Made by a program: the position numbers and the translations under genes
Shown here: piece by piece, positions 1-8,476 of the stretch
How the letters are laid out: the number at the start of each line of letters is the position of its first letter
Numbering within the stretch: position 1 is the first letter of the stretch
The notes under the pieces: generated by a model
The model's database searches: none
Told to the model about the DNA's origin: nothing
Seen by the model: only the letters and a program-made list of their open reading frames with translations
Assembly (NCBI GenBank): GCA_024236295.1
Contig: JACKKT010000008.1
Coordinates: 1 to 64,000, forward strand
DNA length: 64,000 bases
Direction of reading: 5' to 3'
Source of the DNA: Kordiimonadaceae bacterium
GTDB taxonomy: Bacteria > Pseudomonadota > Alphaproteobacteria > Sphingomonadales > Emcibacteraceae

Positions 1-162
1 CACATCCGTTCCTGCTTCCGCCAGTCTAAGGGCAGCAGAAATACCCGTAAAGCCACCACCAATAATTGCCACATCCGCTTTTTGATCATGGCTGAGAATA
101 TTTGTCTCAAGCTTTGACGACCTTGAAAGTGACCAAAGAGAATTATTTACTTGTTGTGTCAT
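1..162 (-). CDS. FAD-dependent oxidoreductase, DAO family (N-terminal part, runs off the left edge)
   Basis: Reading the minus strand from the ATG at 162 gives 54 codons before the window ends. After about 30 leading residues comes a classic dinucleotide-binding stretch, VAIIGGGFTGISAALRLAEA, with the GxGxxG glycines at residues 35-40. This is how D-amino-acid oxidase/glycine oxidase family flavoproteins begin, including gamma-glutamylputrescine oxidase-like enzymes. These deaminate amines or amino acids with FAD. The substrate cannot be told from this fragment. It lies 65 bp from, and divergent to, an ornithine cyclodeaminase-family gene. That pairing is common in amino-acid or imino-acid catabolic loci, so a linked role is plausible but inferred. 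Confidence 0.8.
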   Translation of the reverse strand, partial: MTQQVNNSLWSLSRSSKLETNILSHDQKADVAIIGGGFTGISAALRLAEAGTDV

Positions 163-227
163 ATGGTTTTACGGCATTGTTGTTGAAAATAATTCTGTAA
201 TATAAATCAAAAATAAAAGGATAATAA

Positions 228-1178
228 GTGAAATATTTTGATGCTGAAGAACTCTCTTCCCTTCTACCTTACGACGAACTCATTTGTGCATTAAAGGACG
301 GATTTAAGGAAGGCGGGGAAGTTCCATTAAGACACAGTCATCAAATTACAACAAAAACAGGAACGGAAAATAATCTGCTGCTTATGCCCTGCTGGCAGCA
401 GGGAGGTATGATGGGACTTAAAATGGTGATGGTTTGCCCTGATAACCATCAAGTCGGACTTGAAAGCGTCCAATCAACCTATATTCTTTCCGACGCGACT
501 ACCGGCGAAGTGAAGGCTATAATGAATGGGGACGAACTGACCGCCCGACGAACGGCTTGCGCCTCTGCACTGGCTTCAAGCCTGTTGTCTGGTTCAAAGT
601 CTGAAAGCCTGCTGATGATGGGTACCGGGAAAATAGCCGGTCATCTGATACGCGCCCATCAAAAGGTACGTAAACTTAAAAACATATATATCTGGGGTCG
701 GCGATTTGAACAGGCGGAAAAGCTGGCACAAAAACTTTCAATTGACCCTACTGTTAATATAGAAGCTGTTAATGACCCTGAAAAATACGCTGATATTTCA
801 GATATCATATCCTGCGCAACCCTTGCAAAGGAGCCCATATTAAAAGGAAAATGGCTAAAAGAAAATAAACACCGACATATCGATCTTGTTGGCGGGTATA
901 CCTATGGAATGCGTGAAGCTGATAATGAAATCATTGCCAATTCTGATATTTATGTGGATACATTTGATGGAGCTCTTTCAGAAGCAGGTGATATTTTACA
1001 ACCGATCGACCAAGGCATTATAACAAAGGATGATGTAAAAGATGACCTGTTCGGCATGGTTAAGGATACATTTATACCTGACCTCAAAAAATCCAACACA
1101 CTTTTCAAATCGGTCGGTACGGCACTTGAAGATTTAATTGCGGCCAAGCTGGCCTACCAGAAAACAAACCTCAAATAA
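228..1178 (+). CDS. Ornithine cyclodeaminase / mu-crystallin family protein
   Basis: The 316-residue product has the length and layout of the OCD/mu-crystallin family. Family members are NAD(P)-dependent enzymes that act as ornithine cyclodeaminase, cyclic imino-acid reductase or alanine dehydrogenase. The segment LTARRTACASALASSLL carries the family arginine cluster, and MMGTGKIAGHLIRAH is the Rossmann nucleotide-binding loop (around residue 130). The start is GTG at 228: it directly follows an in-frame TAA, AAAAGG lies upstream at 215-220, and the next in-frame ATG falls well inside the conserved part. The neighbouring divergent FAD oxidase suggests cyclic imine or amino-acid turnover, for example delta-1-pyrroline-2-carboxylate reduction. 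The specific reaction is not decided by the sequence. Confidence 0.88.
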   Translation: MKYFDAEELSSLLPYDELICALKDGFKEGGEVPLRHSHQITTKTGTENNLLLMPCWQQGGMMGLKMVMVCPDNHQVGLESVQSTYILSDATTGEVKAIMNGDELTARRTACASALASSLLSGSKSESLLMMGTGKIAGHLIRAHQKVRKLKNIYIWGRRFEQAEKLAQKLSIDPTVNIEAVNDPEKYADISDIISCATLAKEPILKGKWLKENKHRHIDLVGGYTYGMREADNEIIANSDIYVDTFDGALSEAGDILQPIDQGIITKDDVKDDLFGMVKDTFIPDLKKSNTLFKSVGTALEDLIAAKLAYQKTNLK

Positions 1179-1215
1179 TATTGATCTTCATTTTAATTAA
1201 GAGTATCACTAAATC

Positions 1216-1375
1216 CAGATGGTGCCCTTCGGGGGTAAAAGGGAACACGGAATGCCGTGACTGTACCCGCAACTGTGATTGGAGTGCTCGGTTTCATTAG
1301 CCACTGGAAATTTCGGGAAGGCGAGACTGAGAGAGTATCCATAAGTCAGGAAACCTGCCATCTGATCGCCATACC
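1216..1375 (+). promoter_or_regulatory. Cobalamin (B12) riboswitch aptamer
   Basis: The leader carries the hallmark blocks of the cobalamin riboswitch in order. There is a GGGAACACGG-type block with GCCGTGACTGTACCC near 1241-1268, then GCCACTGG at about 1300-1307 and GGGAAGGCGA at 1315-1324. The B12 box AAGTCAGGAAACCTGCC spans 1343-1359. It sits ahead of btuB, the usual target, and should lower expression of the uptake operon when adenosylcobalamin is bound. The outer boundaries are approximate. Confidence 0.95.
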
Positions 1376-1451
1376 TATTTACCGGGTTAGTGAATGGAGC
1401 GGAATTTCCGTACGGGTGATATCACTCGCTTTGTACGGGAGGCATCACATT

Positions 1452-1492
1452 TATCCTCATGTATAGAGCAAAATTTATACTTTATGAGGATA
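1452..1492 (+). promoter_or_regulatory. RBS-sequestering hairpin (riboswitch expression platform)
   Basis: TATCCTCAT at 1452-1460 is the exact reverse complement of ATGAGGATA at 1484-1492, and GTATA at 1461-1465 pairs with TATAC at 1476-1480 as an inner extension. The right arm contains GAGGA (1486-1490), the ribosome binding site of the ATG at 1498. Folding therefore hides the RBS. Its place just after the B12 aptamer makes it the likely OFF structure, giving translational rather than transcriptional control. Confidence 0.8.
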
Positions 1493-1497
1493 TCATT

Positions 1498-3342
1498 ATG
1501 AAAAAATCATTTATTTTAGGCGGGGTTAGTCTTACTGCCCTTATTCAATCTTTTCCCCTTTACGCGGCCCCGGCTGAGGACGTAATCGTCACATCAGCAA
1601 CACGCTACGACAAGCCGGTTTCAAATATCGGCAGCAGTATCTCTGTGGTTTCCGCGGAGAATATTGAAATTGCACAAACTGTATTTTTAAAAGACATTTT
1701 GACAAAAATACCGGGTGTAACCGCAACACAGAACGGCTCATTCGGTGGTGTTTCATCGCTACGTATTCGCGGAACAACAGAAGTCGTTGTACTGATGGAC
1801 GGCATTCAGATTAATGATGGCGCATCCCCTGATGGCCGCGCCAATTTTGCCAATTACGACGTAAATGCTATTGAACGGATCGAGGTTCTTCGCGGACCAC
1901 AGTCACTTTTATACGGTTCGGATGCAATGGGTGGTGTGGTTAATATCATCACAAATTCTGGAAGTGATGGCCTTGGCGGTGGCGCCTTTGTTGAAGGCGG
2001 TTCCTATACCACTATTAACGGCGGCGCCAATATCCATGGTGGCGACGAAAAACTGCATTTTAATTTTGCTGCGCGCGGCATTACAACAGACGGCATATCA
2101 AAAGCCGATGAAAATAACGGCAATACGGAAGCTGACGGCTACCATAACATATCCCTTAATTCAAAAGTGGGCAGCCGGTTGACCGACAATTTCTCAACCG
2201 AATTTATCGGGCATTATTCTAAAAGCCGGAACGAATTTGATGACTATCTGCCACCATTTTACACACTTCAGGATGCGGATAAGGTTGACCACACAACAGA
2301 ATATCTTCTGGCTTCCCGCAGCCATCTTGATCTTCTGGACGGAAATTTTAGAAACACATTTTCCTTTCAATATTCAAATACACTGCGTGAGGATGAAACG
2401 GGCAATAACCTTTCTCCCCAATCAAAAAGCAACCGTATCAATATTGATTATTTCGGTCATTATAAAATTGATGATGCTTTCGGGGTTTCATTCGGTCTTC
2501 AGCATGAAGAGGTTGAGGCGGAAGCCAATAATACGGATGCGCAGAAATTTAATATGGATAGCGTCTTATCAGAAATTGACTGGCAGGGGATAACGGGTCT
2601 TACCCTTACCGCCGGCGTGCGTTACGATGATCATAGCCAGGCGGGTGATACCTTTACCCCACGCATTACTGCCGCTTATTATATTGAAGAAAGCGGAACC
2701 AAAATTTTCTCAAACTGGGCCGAAGGGTTTAAGGCACCAACCATTACCCAGCTTACCCACCCGTTTAACGGAAACCTTGATTTAAAGCCTGAGCGATCAA
2801 AAGGATGGGAAATCGGTATTGAACAATCCATTATGGAAGGACAGGTTTTGATTGGCGCAACCTATTTCCATCAGAACTTTAAGGATAAAATCAATTACGT
2901 CCTAATTGATCCCAACTTCTTTATCTACCAGTATCAAAATGTTGATAAAGTCATATCAAAGGGCATTGAACTTTCATTAAATGCTGAGCTGAATGACACA
3001 ATATCATTATATAGTAGCTATACTTATACCGACAGCAAGGACATTGGCCTTGGCACACAATTACTTCTGGTTCCAAAAAATACGGCTTTTGCTGAGATTA
3101 TCTGGTCACCACTTGCACCGCTGAAGCTTGGTCTTAGCGCCACTTATACGTCTCGCACAGAAGATTTCGCCGCTTCACTGGATAGCTGGACAAGATTTGA
3201 CTTTCGAGCCTCTTACCAGCTTAATGAAATGCTGGAAATATATGGCCGGATTGATAACCTGTTTAACAAAGAATATCAGCAGGTATTTGAGTATGGCACA
3301 CCGGATAGATCCGGTTATATTGGTGCACGGATAAAATTCTAG
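1498..3342 (+). CDS. btuB: TonB-dependent vitamin B12 outer-membrane receptor BtuB
   Basis: A 614-residue TonB-dependent receptor. It starts with a signal peptide (MKKSFILGGVSLTALIQSF..YA, cut near residue 22) followed by a TonB-box-like DVIVTSATR. The plug domain covers roughly residues 30-140, with LRIRGTTEVVVLMDG and RIEVLRGPQSLLYG. The beta-barrel ends in the aromatic residue F expected of outer-membrane proteins. The ATG at 1498 is preferred over an upstream ATG at 1459 because it has GAGGA seven bases upstream and directly begins the signal peptide. The riboswitch and the downstream B12-type ABC importer make cobalamin the probable ligand. First gene of the btuBFCD operon. Confidence 0.93.
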   Translation: MKKSFILGGVSLTALIQSFPLYAAPAEDVIVTSATRYDKPVSNIGSSISVVSAENIEIAQTVFLKDILTKIPGVTATQNGSFGGVSSLRIRGTTEVVVLMDGIQINDGASPDGRANFANYDVNAIERIEVLRGPQSLLYGSDAMGGVVNIITNSGSDGLGGGAFVEGGSYTTINGGANIHGGDEKLHFNFAARGITTDGISKADENNGNTEADGYHNISLNSKVGSRLTDNFSTEFIGHYSKSRNEFDDYLPPFYTLQDADKVDHTTEYLLASRSHLDLLDGNFRNTFSFQYSNTLREDETGNNLSPQSKSNRINIDYFGHYKIDDAFGVSFGLQHEEVEAEANNTDAQKFNMDSVLSEIDWQGITGLTLTAGVRYDDHSQAGDTFTPRITAAYYIEESGTKIFSNWAEGFKAPTITQLTHPFNGNLDLKPERSKGWEIGIEQSIMEGQVLIGATYFHQNFKDKINYVLIDPNFFIYQYQNVDKVISKGIELSLNAELNDTISLYSSYTYTDSKDIGLGTQLLLVPKNTAFAEIIWSPLAPLKLGLSATYTSRTEDFAASLDSWTRFDFRASYQLNEMLEIYGRIDNLFNKEYQQVFEYGTPDRSGYIGARIKF

Positions 3343-3352
3343 GGGATAAAAA

Positions 3353-4231
3353 ATGATAGCAGTCGCAAAAATCAGATGCAGTATTATCAGTGCACTTTTT
3401 GCGACTGTGGCCTCCTGCTATTCATCATACACTTTTGCTGGCGAGCTACCAAAAGCCGTATCACTGGATTTTTGTGCCGATCAATATCTGCTTGCCATTG
3501 CTGATCCTGCCCAGATCATAGCCGTTTCAAAATATGCGACAGATGAAAACTCATTTTATCGTGATCGGGCCACCGGCTTAAAACAGTATGGCGGTACTGT
3601 TGAAGAAATACTCATGATGAAACCGGATGTGGTGCTGGGCACTGACTGGTCATTTATGATCCAGCCCGCTCTTAAAAATTACGGCATAGAAACGGATACG
3701 CCCCAATATGGCTATGAGACAGATATATTATTGAAAAATTTAGAGCATTTCGGAAAAGTTCTGCACCGAAATCAGCAAGCCGAAAAGATAAAGTCTGATT
3801 ATATTGCCCGACTTTCAAGTCTTGAAAATTTACCAAAATCAGACATTAGGGCCGCTTATATTACCCCCAGCGGTTTTACCGGGGGGACAGGCACCTACAT
3901 TGACAATATTATAAAACTGGCCGGATTTAAATCCCTCGCCGAAGAAAATGGTACAATAGACTGGCAGCCTTTATCCCTTGAAAAACTGCTTATGAACCCT
4001 CCTGATCTTATCATTACCAGTTTTTTTGGACAGACTGATGTTGAAGTATCCCACTGGAGCCTTACCCGTCATCCTGAAATTCAGAAAATCATGGCCGAAA
4101 TACCAACAGTATCAATCCCCAGTGACATGATTTCCTGTGGCAGCCTGTTCAGTATTGAAATTGCCGATTACATTCATGATGAAGGGGAAAAGGCGTTACA
4201 GTCAAAGGATAGAACCCGTAATGGCAATTAA
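3353..4231 (+). CDS. btuF: Periplasmic cobalamin-binding protein of ABC importer (BtuF-like)
   Basis: A 292-residue class III periplasmic binding protein (Peripla_BP_2) with a signal peptide ending near SSYTFA, residue 29. KAVSLDFCADQYLLAIADPAQIIAVS and EILMMKPDVVL are typical of BtuF/FhuD/FepB-like proteins that bring a metal chelate to an FecCD permease. A strong AGGGGAT at 3341-3347 overlaps the btuB stop and sets the ATG at 3353. Its 3' end overlaps the permease start by 11 bp. Cobalamin is inferred from the operon and riboswitch; the family also binds haem and siderophores. Confidence 0.88.
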   Translation: MIAVAKIRCSIISALFATVASCYSSYTFAGELPKAVSLDFCADQYLLAIADPAQIIAVSKYATDENSFYRDRATGLKQYGGTVEEILMMKPDVVLGTDWSFMIQPALKNYGIETDTPQYGYETDILLKNLEHFGKVLHRNQQAEKIKSDYIARLSSLENLPKSDIRAAYITPSGFTGGTGTYIDNIIKLAGFKSLAEENGTIDWQPLSLEKLLMNPPDLIITSFFGQTDVEVSHWSLTRHPEIQKIMAEIPTVSIPSDMISCGSLFSIEIADYIHDEGEKALQSKDRTRNGN

Positions 4232-5225
4232 AGTTTTTCCATACAGAAATTTTAATATTGCCCTGATCATTGGTCTGGTAATGATATCTTTCCTGTCTCT
4301 CTTTATTGGCAGTGTTTCATTATCCCCGTCTGAGGTTATTGCCGGATTATTTGGACAAGGAACACATGCCATATCTGTCATTATCATCGATCTCAGGCTG
4401 CCCCGGGTTCTCATGGGCATCCTTGCCGGCGCCACACTTGGCCTTTCCGGCGCATCGCTTCAGGGTATGCTCAGAAATCCGCTGGCAGACCCGGGAATAA
4501 TAGGGGTTACCTCAACCTCTGCACTGGGCGCTGTCATCGCCATTTATTTTGGGCTTTCTTCCATTTTTCCGGCCGCCATTCAGCTGATGGCCATCTTTGG
4601 CGCATTGGTATCTACAGCAATTCTGGTTCTTATTTCAATGCGGGACAGCAGCGTTCTGACCCTGATCCTCGCCGGGATCGGCATCAGTTCCCTATCCACC
4701 GCCGCAATATCCCTGACCATGAATTTTGCGCCAAATCCGATGACATTACAGGATATGATCATGTGGATGCTGGGTTCTCTTGAAAACAGAACCATATCGG
4801 ATATTTCAATCTCGCTGCCGTTTATTTTGCTGGGTTGGTCACTGCATTTGGGAATTTCAAAGGGTCTTGATGCCTCAAGCCTTGGGGATGATACGGCAAG
4901 ATCACTTGGCATTGATACCAAGCGCATGCAACTTCAAATAATTCTTGGGAGCGCCTTATCTGTGGGGGCCGTGGTTGCTGCCTGCGGTGCAATTGGTTTT
5001 GTCGGCCTGGTGGTGCCCCATATTGTTCGAAGACTCATTGGTTATGCACCGGGAAGATTACTATTACCCTCAGCCTTGCTCGGATCCATACTTCTTATCT
5101 CAGCGGACTTACTCACCCGTCTACCATTCGGCTATGGGCAACTACGACTGGGCGTGGTTACCGCCATAATCGGGGCCCCAATGTTCCTTTACATCGTATA
5201 TAAAACGAGAAAGGAAATGAGATGA
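4221..5225 (+). CDS. btuC: FecCD/BtuC-type ABC transporter permease
   Basis: A very hydrophobic 334-residue membrane protein of the FecCD family, expected to have about ten transmembrane helices. It contains the typical RLPRVLMGILAGATLGLSGA motif near the N-terminus and GFVGLVVPHIVRRLIG near residue 260, the coupling region that contacts the ATPase. I place the start at the ATG at 4221, with AAAGGA at 4204-4209, rather than at upstream codons that would overlap btuF deeply. It ends with an ATGA overlap into the ATPase gene. Likely the translocation channel for cobalamin across the inner membrane. Confidence 0.9.
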   Translation: MAIKVFPYRNFNIALIIGLVMISFLSLFIGSVSLSPSEVIAGLFGQGTHAISVIIIDLRLPRVLMGILAGATLGLSGASLQGMLRNPLADPGIIGVTSTSALGAVIAIYFGLSSIFPAAIQLMAIFGALVSTAILVLISMRDSSVLTLILAGIGISSLSTAAISLTMNFAPNPMTLQDMIMWMLGSLENRTISDISISLPFILLGWSLHLGISKGLDASSLGDDTARSLGIDTKRMQLQIILGSALSVGAVVAACGAIGFVGLVVPHIVRRLIGYAPGRLLLPSALLGSILLISADLLTRLPFGYGQLRLGVVTAIIGAPMFLYIVYKTRKEMR

Positions 5226-6004
5226 GCCGCTTAAGTATAAGAAATTTGGATGTTTCCCTTGAAGGGCAGAAAATATTATCGGATGTCAGCTTTGACATCA
5301 GCAGCGGAAGACTGGTTGGGCTTATCGGCCCGAACGGTGCCGGAAAATCTATCCTGTTAAAATCTATTTTAGGGGTGATTGATAAAAATGCTGGTGAAAT
5401 TACCCTGGATGGCAGAGATATATCCTATTGGCCGTTAAAGCATAGAGCGCGTAAAATTTCCTATGCCGCACAGGGTGCACCAGTTCACTGGCCGCTTACA
5501 GTTGGCCATCTGGTTTCACTGGGACGAATTCCCCATCTTTCACCGTGGCAGTCTACAACCCATGAAGATCAGATACTGACACTTGAAGCTATGAAAAAAA
5601 CAAATGTTGAGCATTTGTCAATGCGTATAACCACAAGCCTGTCCGGCGGCGAGCGGGCCAGGGTTATGCTTGCCCGCGCCATTGTAACAGAGGCTGAATT
5701 CCTGCTGGCTGACGAGCCGATTGAATCCCTTGATCCCTATCACCAAATTCAGATTCTTAATATTTTAAAAGAGTTGACCAAGAATGGTCATGGTGTCTTG
5801 CTGATTATTCACGATCTGAATTTTGCCCAAAAATATTGTGACGAACTCATCTTGCTCGATAAAGGAAAGATTGTAGCTTCAGGCAAACCAAGTGACGTTC
5901 TGAGCGATAAAAACCTTCAAAAAACATATAAGATCAAGGCACGCCGATTTGATAAGGATGGCGATAACTTCATCATTGCCGATAAGCTTCTTAATTCGGA
6001 GTAA
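5222..6004 (+). CDS. btuD: ABC transporter ATP-binding protein (BtuD-like)
   Basis: A 260-residue ABC ATPase with all nucleotide-binding motifs: Walker A GPNGAGKS at residues 36-43, Q-loop in AAQGAPVHWPL, signature LSGGERARVMLARA, Walker B FLLADEP and the switch histidine in LLIIHDL. It powers the FecCD permease encoded just upstream, with which it overlaps by four bases (ATGA). The last 14 bases overlap the end of the convergent acylase gene on the other strand. No cobalamin biosynthesis gene lies nearby, so the operon looks dedicated to salvage. Confidence 0.92.
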   Translation: MSRLSIRNLDVSLEGQKILSDVSFDISSGRLVGLIGPNGAGKSILLKSILGVIDKNAGEITLDGRDISYWPLKHRARKISYAAQGAPVHWPLTVGHLVSLGRIPHLSPWQSTTHEDQILTLEAMKKTNVEHLSMRITTSLSGGERARVMLARAIVTEAEFLLADEPIESLDPYHQIQILNILKELTKNGHGVLLIIHDLNFAQKYCDELILLDKGKIVASGKPSDVLSDKNLQKTYKIKARRFDKDGDNFIIADKLLNSE

Positions 6005-8354
6005 TCGGCAAAAATTCCAGCGTCCATTTGGTTTTCTGTGGCAGGAATGGTGTCGGTTTACCCATGACCCAGTCCTCATGCCCCGCTCCGTAATAAGGGG
6101 ATAACGGATGGCCGGACTGTCCCGCAGGCAAGTTCATGATGGCTCTTTCCTCAAAACCCGGACTGACGACAATTCGTTCTGACTGCCCATTAAACTGACC
6201 CGAAATATGAGGCATATTTTCTGTATCCCCCGACTGCGGGTCCATCGGCATATCCGTGATCATTCCCAGAAATGGCACAGCCGCACTAAGCGGATGTTTT
6301 ATATTGGCTCTGTTTTGCTCGCCCCATGTGTAATTATCCAGTTTTTCTTCACCAATTATCACCGGTTTCCAGGCTTCAAAAGCCTGTTTTTCAAAGAAAA
6401 ACTGCCAGTTATCAAATCCGGCAGGCAACCACCCATCCGGCATTTCTGTAACCAGCTGCCAGAGCGGCTGTTCCCAATATTTGGTGGCAACATCATAATT
6501 GCATTCTTCATTATATTTGACGCAGGGTGCGGTAATGCTTCCCATCAGTGTTTCATAAACCTGTCTTCGATAATCACGAACCAATCTGAACCCAACAGAA
6601 TTTTTATCGGCTTTGCCACCCCAGTTTTCAATTTCCCTGATATATTGGTCAAACGCGCTATCGCCTGAATTTCTAAGAACGTTCAGAAGCTGCTGCTGCC
6701 AGCGGGAAAGAAGAACTGCCCTGTTATCAAGCATAATATTATAAAGGTCCTCTTCCACCAAATTTTTATCAAGTGCAAAAAGATCATCCCTGATTTGCTG
6801 CGCCCTCGCACCAAGATCATATCTGTTGCTGCCCAGCTTTTCCAGATCGGCACCGCTGGCCACACGACCATTCGCGGTCCATAATCGGTGATTATCAGGA
6901 TCATATACTTTCGGATATTCTTCTGATGAATACCAACCTGACCAGTCCTTATCGCCCGTTGACCAGTCCATTACATCGCTATAGTCACCTTCGGCGCGTC
7001 TGGGCAGCATACCGAAAATGGTCCAGCCGATATTACCATCTTTATCCACAAGCATTGCATTTTGTGCCGGAATGCCCATGGTACCGGCATAGGACTGTGC
7101 CTCTTTAACAGATTTGACATTTTCCATATTTAAAAGCCCCAAATTTACCGCGCCTGTTACATGGGCAACCCAGCGGAAGACATATGTTTCTCCCTCCTGC
7201 AGATCCATTACCGGTCCCCATATGGTTTCCTTAACATTAAATTTAATAGGGTTCCCGTCTTTTTCTTTAATGGTTTCCTCAATTACCATAAAATCTTTAT
7301 AGCCATCTGCTGTCAGATACTGATTTTCATTTTGTGGATTAATTTTAAGTTTGATGATGTCGGATGTATCAATATTACTATTGGTAAACCCCCAGGCGAC
7401 TGAACCGTTACTGCCGACCACGATTGCCGGTGTGCCGGGAAGGGAAGCACCTGTCACATCAAGCGAGCCATCATTAAGTTTTAGTCGCAGTTTATACCAG
7501 ATGGAAGGTGCGCGAATACTTAAATGCATGTCATTGGAAAGCATAGCCGCTCCGCTTTTGGTGATATCACCTGATACGGCCCAGTTATTACTTCCGGGCA
7601 TAGGTTCATCATTAGAATCCAGCGACGCCAGCTGGATATTTGGCAGAACAGCTGCCGGCGGTATAGCGGTTTGCACCAAAGGTTTTTCATCCTGCTGGAT
7701 CGGCGCATCCCACTTGGTTCGGTCCGGCAACAAAAATGCGGTAAGTGCCGGATCTAGGGATTGTTTTATCAGGTGATTTTGCCACTCAAACCCACCCCCT
7801 GAATCCTGCAAAGTAAAAAACATGGAATAAATTACCAGAAAGCTATCCTCATTTGTCCATGGCTTTGGCACCGTTCCAAGCAGCCAATATTCAAATGGTC
7901 TGCTGCCAAGATCATTAAGGCCGGCATTTACCCCATCTACATATTTTTCAAGTAATTGTTTTTGGTCAGATGACAAGGCATTAAAAGCTGCCCCTGCACG
8001 GCTTCGAAAGCGGTGCAACCGGTTGGCCATATCCGTTTTTATCGCTATCCCACCAAAAAGTTCTGAAAGTTCCCCTGCCGCCAGTCTTCTTGATAAATCC
8101 ATTTGGAAGAAACGTTCCTGTGCATGAAGATAGCCCGTGGCGTATGAAAGGTCTTTTCTGTAATCAGCACTTAAAGTAGCATATCCCTGAATATCCCGTT
8201 CCAGTTTTACGGACGATTGTAACTCTGACGAATTTACACTTCCGTTTAGCTGAGGAAGGCTTGCCCGAAACCCCGTATAAAGACAAGCCACACCGACCAG
8301 ACCTAGAAACCCGATGGTCAAACAAATTCGAACCAGCCATTTTTTAAAATTCAT
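5991..8354 (-). CDS. Penicillin acylase family protein, membrane-anchored
   Basis: About 787 residues, the size of Ntn-hydrolase penicillin/acyl-homoserine-lactone acylase precursors. The N-terminus (residues 5-30) is one hydrophobic helix that can act as a signal anchor. The segment YATGYLHAQERFFQMD is the usual alpha-chain motif. The processing site PGSNNWAVSGDIT supplies the catalytic serine (about Ser255), which becomes the N-terminal nucleophile after self-cleavage. Such enzymes hydrolyse acyl amides: beta-lactam side chains, N-acyl-homoserine lactones or other N-acyl compounds. The substrate is unknown. I choose the ATG at 8354; an in-frame GTG at 8369 would add five residues. Confidence 0.88.
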   Translation of the reverse strand: MNFKKWLVRICLTIGFLGLVGVACLYTGFRASLPQLNGSVNSSELQSSVKLERDIQGYATLSADYRKDLSYATGYLHAQERFFQMDLSRRLAAGELSELFGGIAIKTDMANRLHRFRSRAGAAFNALSSDQKQLLEKYVDGVNAGLNDLGSRPFEYWLLGTVPKPWTNEDSFLVIYSMFFTLQDSGGGFEWQNHLIKQSLDPALTAFLLPDRTKWDAPIQQDEKPLVQTAIPPAAVLPNIQLASLDSNDEPMPGSNNWAVSGDITKSGAAMLSNDMHLSIRAPSIWYKLRLKLNDGSLDVTGASLPGTPAIVVGSNGSVAWGFTNSNIDTSDIIKLKINPQNENQYLTADGYKDFMVIEETIKEKDGNPIKFNVKETIWGPVMDLQEGETYVFRWVAHVTGAVNLGLLNMENVKSVKEAQSYAGTMGIPAQNAMLVDKDGNIGWTIFGMLPRRAEGDYSDVMDWSTGDKDWSGWYSSEEYPKVYDPDNHRLWTANGRVASGADLEKLGSNRYDLGARAQQIRDDLFALDKNLVEEDLYNIMLDNRAVLLSRWQQQLLNVLRNSGDSAFDQYIREIENWGGKADKNSVGFRLVRDYRRQVYETLMGSITAPCVKYNEECNYDVATKYWEQPLWQLVTEMPDGWLPAGFDNWQFFFEKQAFEAWKPVIIGEEKLDNYTWGEQNRANIKHPLSAAVPFLGMITDMPMDPQSGDTENMPHISGQFNGQSERIVVSPGFEERAIMNLPAGQSGHPLSPYYGAGHEDWVMGKPTPFLPQKTKWTLEFLPITPN

Positions 8355-8418
8355 CACACGCACTTTCACTCATAATCTTATGACAATAAAATATACCTTA
8401 AGACAGCTTTAAAATAAA

Positions 8419-8450
8419 TATGGGCCGGACATTAATATGTCCGGCCCATA
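8419..8450 (-). terminator. Rho-independent terminator for the downstream acylase gene
   Basis: A perfect 13-bp stem (8419-8431 with 8438-8450, GGGCCGGAC core) closes a six-base loop. On the minus strand it is followed by TTTATTTT. It sits just past the stop of the acylase gene at 8477, separating it from the second acylase gene. Confidence 0.85.
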
Positions 8451-8476
8451 ATTTAATGCTCTATAAATGCCAGCGA

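Noticed and set aside
1459..1497. ATG at 1459 as start of btuB.
   Set aside because: It falls in the left arm of the RBS-masking hairpin, adds 13 residues that break the signal peptide, and lacks an RBS; the ATG at 1498 has one.
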